The position numbers and the translations under genes are program-made. A DNA stretch of 40,070 nucleotides from Pseudomonadota bacterium. GTDB taxonomy: Bacteria > Pseudomonadota > Alphaproteobacteria > Rhizobiales > Beijerinckiaceae. Within the stretch, counting starts at the first letter, position 1. Each line of letters begins with the position of its first letter. The notes under the pieces are model-generated. The model saw nothing but the letters and a program-made list of their open reading frames with translations, was not told the DNA's origin and made no database searches. Positions 32,713 through 40,070 of the stretch are shown one piece after another. Location: positions 1-40,070 of the forward strand of contig JAJXWB010000032.1 of assembly GCA_021781815.1 (NCBI GenBank), given 5' to 3'.

Positions 32713-33999
32713 TCACGGCTGTTCCTTCGGCGCCCCGAGCAGATGATACAGCAGGATCGCGCCGAAGGTCGCCGCCCCTATCCCGCCGAGCGTGAACCCG
32801 CCGAGATGGATGGTCAGGTCGCCGGCGCCGGCGGTCAATGCGGCGGCCGCTGTCACCAGATTGCGCGGATTAGCAAAGTCGACGCGGTTCTCGACCCAGA
32901 TGCGGCCGGCGGTGGCGGCGATCAACCCGAACACAACGATCGACAGCCCTCCGATCACTGGACCAGGCAGCGTGAGGATCAGCGCGCCGAATTTCGGCGA
33001 GAACCCGAGCAGCAGCGCGACGCAGGCGGCGACGACGAACACCAGCGTCGAATAAATGCGCGTCACGGCCATCACGCCCATATTCTCGGCATAGGTCGTC
33101 ACGCCCGTGCCGCCGCCCATGCCCGCAACGATCGTCGCGACGCCGTCGCCCAAAAAGGCGCGGCCAAGCAACGGATCGAGATTTCGGCCAGACATGGCGC
33201 CGATCGCTTTCACATGGCCGAGATTTTCGGCGACGAGCACGACCGCAGCCGGCGCAATCAACGTCATCGCCGCGCCGGTGAACACCGGCTCGACGAATTT
33301 AGGCAGTCCGAACCATGCGGCGGCGGAGACCGACGAAAAATCGATCGCCTTGCCAAATCCAAGCAGGTTTGCGCAGACGAGGTAGATCACATATCCGGTG
33401 AGCCCGCCGAGCAGCACGGGCAGACGGCGCGTCAGCCCTGCCCCGCGCACAGCGAACAGACCGACGGCGAACACCGTGATCAGTCCTACGGCCGTGTCAA
33501 AACCCGACGCCGACACGCCCTTGACCGCGATCGGCGCGAGATTGAGGCCGATCGCGCCAACGATCGCGCCAGTCAGGACCGGCGGCATCAGTTTCTCGAC
33601 CCATGCGGTCCCGGTCGAGGCGACAAGCAATCCGATCAGCGCGTAAACGACGCCTGCCGCGACGATGCCGCCAAGCGCGACCGGCAGATTGGGATTAGGC
33701 CCGGACCCAGAATAGCCCGTCGCCGCGATGACGACTGCGATGAAGGCGAAACTGGACCCGAGATAGCTCGGCAGCCGGCCGCCCGTCATCGCGAAGAATA
33801 GCAGCGTGCCGACGCCGGAAAAGAAGATCGCCACGTTCGGGTCGAACCCCATGAGGATCGGCGCAAGCGCGGTGGCGCCGAACATCGCGACAACGTGCTG
33901 CACGCCGAGCGCAATCGTCTGCGGCCAGGGCAACCGCTCGTCAGGCGCGATGTCGCCCGACGTCTTGAGCTTCCAAACCGGAAAATAGGACTCGGACAT
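32713..33999 (-). CDS. Nucleobase:cation symporter-2 family permease (uracil/xanthine type)
   Basis: The 428-residue membrane protein has about 14 membrane segments and belongs to the NCS2 family (UraA, RutG, XanQ relatives), which imports uracil, xanthine or uric acid with protons. LPWPQTIALGVQHVVAMFGAT is the usual start, ENLGHVKAIGAMSGRNLDP and GGTGVTTYAENMGVMAVTRIYS hold the substrate-site residues; AENMG is closest to uracil permeases. GGAG lies 7 bases before the ATG. No pyrimidine catabolic genes are beside it. Uracil is the best guess for substrate. Confidence 0.9.
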   Translation of the reverse strand: MSESYFPVWKLKTSGDIAPDERLPWPQTIALGVQHVVAMFGATALAPILMGFDPNVAIFFSGVGTLLFFAMTGGRLPSYLGSSFAFIAVVIAATGYSGSGPNPNLPVALGGIVAAGVVYALIGLLVASTGTAWVEKLMPPVLTGAIVGAIGLNLAPIAVKGVSASGFDTAVGLITVFAVGLFAVRGAGLTRRLPVLLGGLTGYVIYLVCANLLGFGKAIDFSSVSAAAWFGLPKFVEPVFTGAAMTLIAPAAVVLVAENLGHVKAIGAMSGRNLDPLLGRAFLGDGVATIVAGMGGGTGVTTYAENMGVMAVTRIYSTLVFVVAACVALLLGFSPKFGALILTLPGPVIGGLSIVVFGLIAATAGRIWVENRVDFANPRNLVTAAAALTAGAGDLTIHLGGFTLGGIGAATFGAILLYHLLGAPKEQP

Positions 34000-34181
34000 C
34001 AGTCTCTCCGTCGCGACGGGGAAAGATCGGCCCCCATCAAAGAGCCGTCAATGCCGCCTGACCGGGCGAACGCAAAGTCCGGTGGACAACCTCGGCTGGA
34101 GCCCGGCGACAACCCGTTCCCCAAAATGAGGAATAATCGATCCGTTGTGTGCGCGCGCCGCGCCGGCGACGCCGGGACGAG

Positions 34182-34607
34182 CTATTTACGCACCACGAGC
34201 ACCGAGCAATTCGCGTGGCGCACGATTGTCTTCGCATTCGAGCCGAGCAGATAGGTCGACATGGCCGGGCGATGCGAGCCGATGACGATGAGATCTGCGC
34301 CCCAGTCGTTCGCTTCGGCGAGGATCTCGGGATAAACGCCGCCAATGCGCACCACCGTCGAGAGACGATCGGCCGGCAGCTTCACCTGCGCCGCGATCTC
34401 GGCGAGCCCCTCTTCGGCATGCGCCTTTTGCTTCGCGTCGAAATCGGCCGGCACGTAATCCATGAAGGTCGCCGGCAACAGCGACTGAATGTTGATGAGG
34501 CGCACCCGGCCGCCGCCGAGATTCGCCAGTTCGGTCGCAGCCTCGATCGCCGGCTGCGAAGGCGCAGGCTCAGCGAGGTCAACCGGGGCAAGAATGGATT
34601 TGAACAT
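34182..34607 (-). CDS. Universal stress protein, UspA family
   Basis: The 141-residue single-domain protein opens FKSILAPVDLAEP and ends VRHANCSVLVVRK, as in UspA-like proteins that accumulate in starvation or stress. The nucleotide-loop region reads IGSHRPAMSTYLLGSNA; the second glycine of the usual G-2x-G-9x-GS pattern is replaced by arginine and the spacing is one shorter, a variant seen in some family members. ATP binding is therefore uncertain. AAGGA precedes the ATG by 6 bases. Confidence 0.9.
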   Translation of the reverse strand: MFKSILAPVDLAEPAPSQPAIEAATELANLGGGRVRLINIQSLLPATFMDYVPADFDAKQKAHAEEGLAEIAAQVKLPADRLSTVVRIGGVYPEILAEANDWGADLIVIGSHRPAMSTYLLGSNAKTIVRHANCSVLVVRK

Positions 34608-34733
34608 CGCCGATCCTTTCGAGATTTCTTCCCTACGCTCAAGCCTAACAGGAACAATCGCCGAGGCTTTGTGTCAGGTCAATTGCCGGGCGACGCCGCG
34701 CTCCGGGGCCGATGCGGAACGAAGGCCTTGCCG

Positions 34734-35956
34734 TCATCCCTCCTGCGAGGCGTCGCCAATCTCGTCGGGCAGCATGTCGCCATGCGGCGTCGGGTTCGCA
34801 TAATCGCTCCGCCGGGCGATGACCTGTTCGACGCGCTTTCTGATTTCCAAATTGCGCGCCATCAGCATGCGCAGATCCTGGGCGTCGAGAATGAGCAGTT
34901 TCGACTGCAGCGTCGTGCGGATCGTGGCGGAACGCCGCGTATCGCGCAGCACGGCGATCTCGCCGAAGAACTGGCCTTCGCCGAGCCGCACGGTATCGTG
35001 CGGAAGTTCGACCTCGACTTCGCCCGCCGCGACGAAATACATCGAGCGCGCCTCATCGCCGCGGCGGACGATGACCGTATGCGCCGGCACTGTCTGCGCG
35101 CGCAGAAAGTGCATGATCTCTGCGATCTCCGATGCGTCCAGCGTCGCGAACAGTGGCACGCGCGCGATCATCGACCATGTGACGACGAATTCCCGGCGGT
35201 GGATTTCCTCCGAGAACGCAGTCGCGACGACGCCGACCGGCAGGGCGAGCAGCAGAAATCCCATGAGCGCGGCGCCGGACGCAATCAGCTTGCCGGCGAC
35301 GGTGATGGGCACGACGTCGCCGTATCCGACGGTGGTTACAGTGATGACGGCCCACCACATGGATTGCGGGATCGATCCGAAGCGGTCCGGCTGCGCCGCA
35401 TGCTCGGCGACATGCATCGCCGAAGCCATGAACAGGATGACGCCGAAGATGATCACGGCGCTGGCGCCGAGCGCCTTGCGCTCGGCCTGCAATGCGGCGA
35501 TCAAGGACCGCATGCCCGGCGAATAGCGTGCAAGCTTGAAGAATCGAACGAGCCTGAGCAGCAGCAGCACGCGCAGATCGGTCGGCATGAGCAGCGTCAG
35601 GTAAAGCGGCAGAATGGTCAGCAGATCGATAATGGCGAAGGGCGTGACCGCATATCTGATCCTGGCGCGCCATTGGCCGAGTTCAGAATAGGCAGGGCTT
35701 TCGTTCGCCGTCCAGAGACGCAGGGCATATTCGACCGTGAAGGCGCCGGCGGCGACGATTTCGATCGCCTCGAAGAGGGCGCCGTAGCCCGCCGCCAGTT
35801 CGGGGACAGTATCAAGAACGACCACGGCGACGCTTACGACGACCAGCAGGACCAGCGCCGCATGTACAGCGCGGGCGGCGCGTCCGGACACGGCGCCATC
35901 GAGTACGAAATGGATGCGCCGCCGCACAGATGTCAGTCCATGCGGACCGCCTTCGG

Positions 35957-35960
<4 letters not shown>
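34734..35960 (-). CDS. Cyclic-nucleotide-gated potassium channel (MlotiK1-like)
   Basis: This 408-residue protein has six membrane segments plus a pore loop and then a cyclic-nucleotide-binding domain. The S4-like helix [17 protein letters not shown] carries spaced basic residues. The selectivity filter TTVGYGDV marks potassium selectivity. The binding domain (about 260-385) ends in the phosphate cassette [19 protein letters not shown], with the glutamate and arginine that contact the nucleotide. It resembles the Mesorhizobium channel MlotiK1, gated by cAMP. Its ATG overlaps the alaS stop (ATGA), so it is translated with alanyl-tRNA synthetase, an odd partnership with no known meaning. Confidence 0.92.
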
Positions 35961-38635
<2,675 letters not shown>

Positions 38636-38728
38636 GTTCACCCAAATCCAACTGCACCCGCCGCCGACGCCCTGCTCTACGACAGACGATTGCGCCCAAA
38701 GCGATTTCCCGCGAGGCCGCCAACAAGC

Positions 38729-38755
38729 GAAAGGCCCGGCGAAGCCGGGCCTTTC
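38729..38755. terminator. Hairpin terminator between recA and alaS
   Basis: GAAAGGCCCGGC at 38729-38740 and its perfect complement at 38744-38755 form a 12-base-pair stem with a 3-base loop. The T residues are inside the stem end, so the tail is weak. It lies about 140 bases beyond the recA stop and 94 bases before the alaS start, and probably ends or attenuates recA transcription. Confidence 0.7.
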
Positions 38756-38891
38756 TAGCGGGGCGCCGTGAAACTGTCGAGGGAGACGGCGGGATGGCGG
38801 ACCGCGGCCCCTTCGGAGGGATCGTTTCAGGCGCTTCCGCTCGACCCGCGGATGGCGGCGACGCGGGCCGGAAGAGGCATGCGCCCTGATT

Positions 38892-39971
38892 TCAGCTCTC
38901 GTTTCCCTCGCCGGCGTCGTCGCCGGCGGCGTCGAGAATCTTGTCCGCTATCAGCCCGGCGTTCTCGCGGATCGCCTGCTCGATGCGCTCAGCCACGTCC
39001 GGGTTTTGCCTGAGGAAGGTCTTGGCGTTCTCGCGCCCCTGCCCGAGCCGCTGGCTGTCGTAGGAGAACCAGGCGCCGGACTTGTCGACGACTCCGGCCT
39101 TGGCGCCAAGGTCGACCAGTTCGCCCATCTTGGAAATGCCTTCGCCGTACATGATGTCGAACTCGACCTGCTTGAACGGCGGAGCAACCTTGTTCTTGAC
39201 CACTTTCACGCGCGTCTGGTTGCCGATCATCTCATCGCGGTCCTTGATCGCGCCGATCCGGCGAATGTCGAGACGGACGGAGGCATAGAACTTGAGGGCG
39301 TTGCCGCCGGTCGTCGTCTCGGGCGAACCGTACATCACGCCGATTTTCATGCGGATCTGGTTGATGAAAATGACCATGGTGTTGGAGCGCGAGATCGAGG
39401 CGGTGAGCTTGCGCAGGGCCTGGCTCATCAGTCGCGCCTGCAGCCCCGGCTGCACCTCGCCCATCTCGCCTTCGATTTCCGCACGCGGCGTCAGGGCCGC
39501 GACCGAATCGACGACGAGAACATCGATCGCCCCCGAACGCACGAGCGTGTCGGTGATCTCAAGCGCCTGTTCGCCCGTATCGGGCTGCGAAATCAGCAAC
39601 TCCTCAAGATTGACGCCAAGCTTGCGCGCGTAAATCGGATCGAGCGCATGCTCGGCGTCAACGAAGGCGCAGGTGCCGCCGCGCTTCTGCGCCTCGGCGA
39701 TCACGTGAAGCGTGAGCGTTGTCTTGCCCGAAGATTCCGGTCCATAAATCTCGATCACGCGACCGCGGGGCAGACCGCCCACGCCAAGAGCGATGTCGAG
39801 ACCGAGAGAGCCGGTCGAAATCGACTCGATCTCCACGGCCTTCTGATTCTTGCCGAGCCGCATGATCGACCCTTTGCCGAAGGCCCGTTCGATTTGCGAC
39901 AGGGCGGCGTCGAGCGCCTTGGTCTTATCCACGGACGATCCTTCCACGAGGCGGAGATTCGCTTGGCTCAC
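38892..39971 (-). CDS. recA: Recombinase A
   Basis: RecA forms filaments on single-stranded DNA, drives strand exchange and triggers LexA self-cleavage. The 359-residue product is full length. Walker A is GPESSGKTT and the [20 protein letters not shown] segment holds Walker B. The start is a GTG ([12 protein letters not shown] follows) with AAGGAG 7 bases upstream. The acidic C-terminus [13 protein letters not shown] is typical. A promoter with a LexA-box-like site lies about 60 bases before the start. It leads the recA-alaS region. Confidence 0.97.
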   Translation of the reverse strand: MSQANLRLVEGSSVDKTKALDAALSQIERAFGKGSIMRLGKNQKAVEIESISTGSLGLDIALGVGGLPRGRVIEIYGPESSGKTTLTLHVIAEAQKRGGTCAFVDAEHALDPIYARKLGVNLEELLISQPDTGEQALEITDTLVRSGAIDVLVVDSVAALTPRAEIEGEMGEVQPGLQARLMSQALRKLTASISRSNTMVIFINQIRMKIGVMYGSPETTTGGNALKFYASVRLDIRRIGAIKDRDEMIGNQTRVKVVKNKVAPPFKQVEFDIMYGEGISKMGELVDLGAKAGVVDKSGAWFSYDSQRLGQGRENAKTFLRQNPDVAERIEQAIRENAGLIADKILDAAGDDAGEGNES

Positions 39972-40029
39972 TGTTCGGCTCCTTCTGGCATGGGCTGGAC
40001 CGCTTGGGCAATCTTCGGTTCCGAGAAGG

Positions 40030-40057
40030 ATCGTACTTGATTTGTTCCTTTTGCCAA
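40030..40057 (-). promoter_or_regulatory. recA promoter with a LexA (SOS) box-like site
   Basis: On the minus strand TTGGCA (40052-40057) and TACGAT (40030-40035) are spaced 16 bases apart. Overlapping the spacer and the -10 is GAACAAATCAAGTAC (40033-40047), one base from the alphaproteobacterial LexA consensus GAAC-N7-GAAC. LexA bound here would cover the -10 element. GTTC at 40018-40021 followed after 7 bases by GATC is a second, also imperfect match. Confidence 0.55.
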
Positions 40058-40070
40058 GTTCTTTTTTTGT

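Noticed and set aside
34000-34181. A riboswitch in front of the uracil/xanthine-type permease
   Set aside because: The leader has GC-rich blocks that could pair, but no purine, preQ1 or other riboswitch core that I recognise.

Overview
The window is GC-rich chromosomal DNA that looks like an alphaproteobacterium of the Hyphomicrobiales (Rhizobiales), possibly near the Beijerinckiaceae or Methylocystaceae. The order rests on gene content: a MucR zinc-finger regulator, DUF1491, DUF2336, DUF5330 and DUF6456 proteins, a YcgN protein, a rhizobial-type iron superoxide dismutase, and the recA-alaS gene order. The family is a guess, because there is no rRNA gene to test it. I saw no tRNA, rRNA, insertion sequence, prophage, CRISPR array or recognisable defence system. 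Coding density is high and many genes overlap by 4 to 8 bases.

Left end (1-6.2 kb): a decayed TadG-like pilus-assembly gene, cut at both ends and split by an amber codon, abuts a small catabolic island. The island has a class III CoA-transferase and a short-chain dehydrogenase on the minus strand. Divergent from them is an AtuA-type protein with its small partner, followed by a convergent quinone-oxidoreductase-like dehydrogenase. Together they suggest activation and oxidation of a branched or terpenoid-like acid; the substrate is unknown. This is the most system-like unexplained group here.

Envelope and signalling block (6.3-17.2 kb): a YcgN cysteine-cluster protein; a bifunctional penicillin-binding protein followed without a gap by a DUF1214/DUF1254 pair; a small conserved-looking protein; a DUF2336 protein; a histidine kinase, peptidoglycan-binding protein and DUF1491 operon; DUF5330 and SufE proteins; a DUF6456 protein with a 20-base palindrome just before its start; and MucR.

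Stress and surface block (17.5-31.4 kb): MsrB and oligopeptidase B (protein repair and turnover), a membrane protein of unknown function, Fe superoxide dismutase, a chemoreceptor and a HpnK/ChbG-type deacetylase. A polyprenyl-phosphate glycosyltransferase, MurJ and haloacid dehalogenase operon follows, then a glycine-rich small protein, a HerA-like ATPase and an M20 peptidase.

Right end (31.5-40.07 kb): two divergent small proteins of unknown function, a cold-shock protein with a long leader, a uracil/xanthine-type permease, a universal stress protein, a cyclic-nucleotide-gated channel translationally coupled to alaS, and recA with a LexA-box-like site inside its promoter. Most of this is ordinary core genome. 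The less ordinary points are the broken tadG, the AtuA/CoA-transferase island, several unassigned palindromes, the alaS-channel coupling and a few small uncharacterised proteins.
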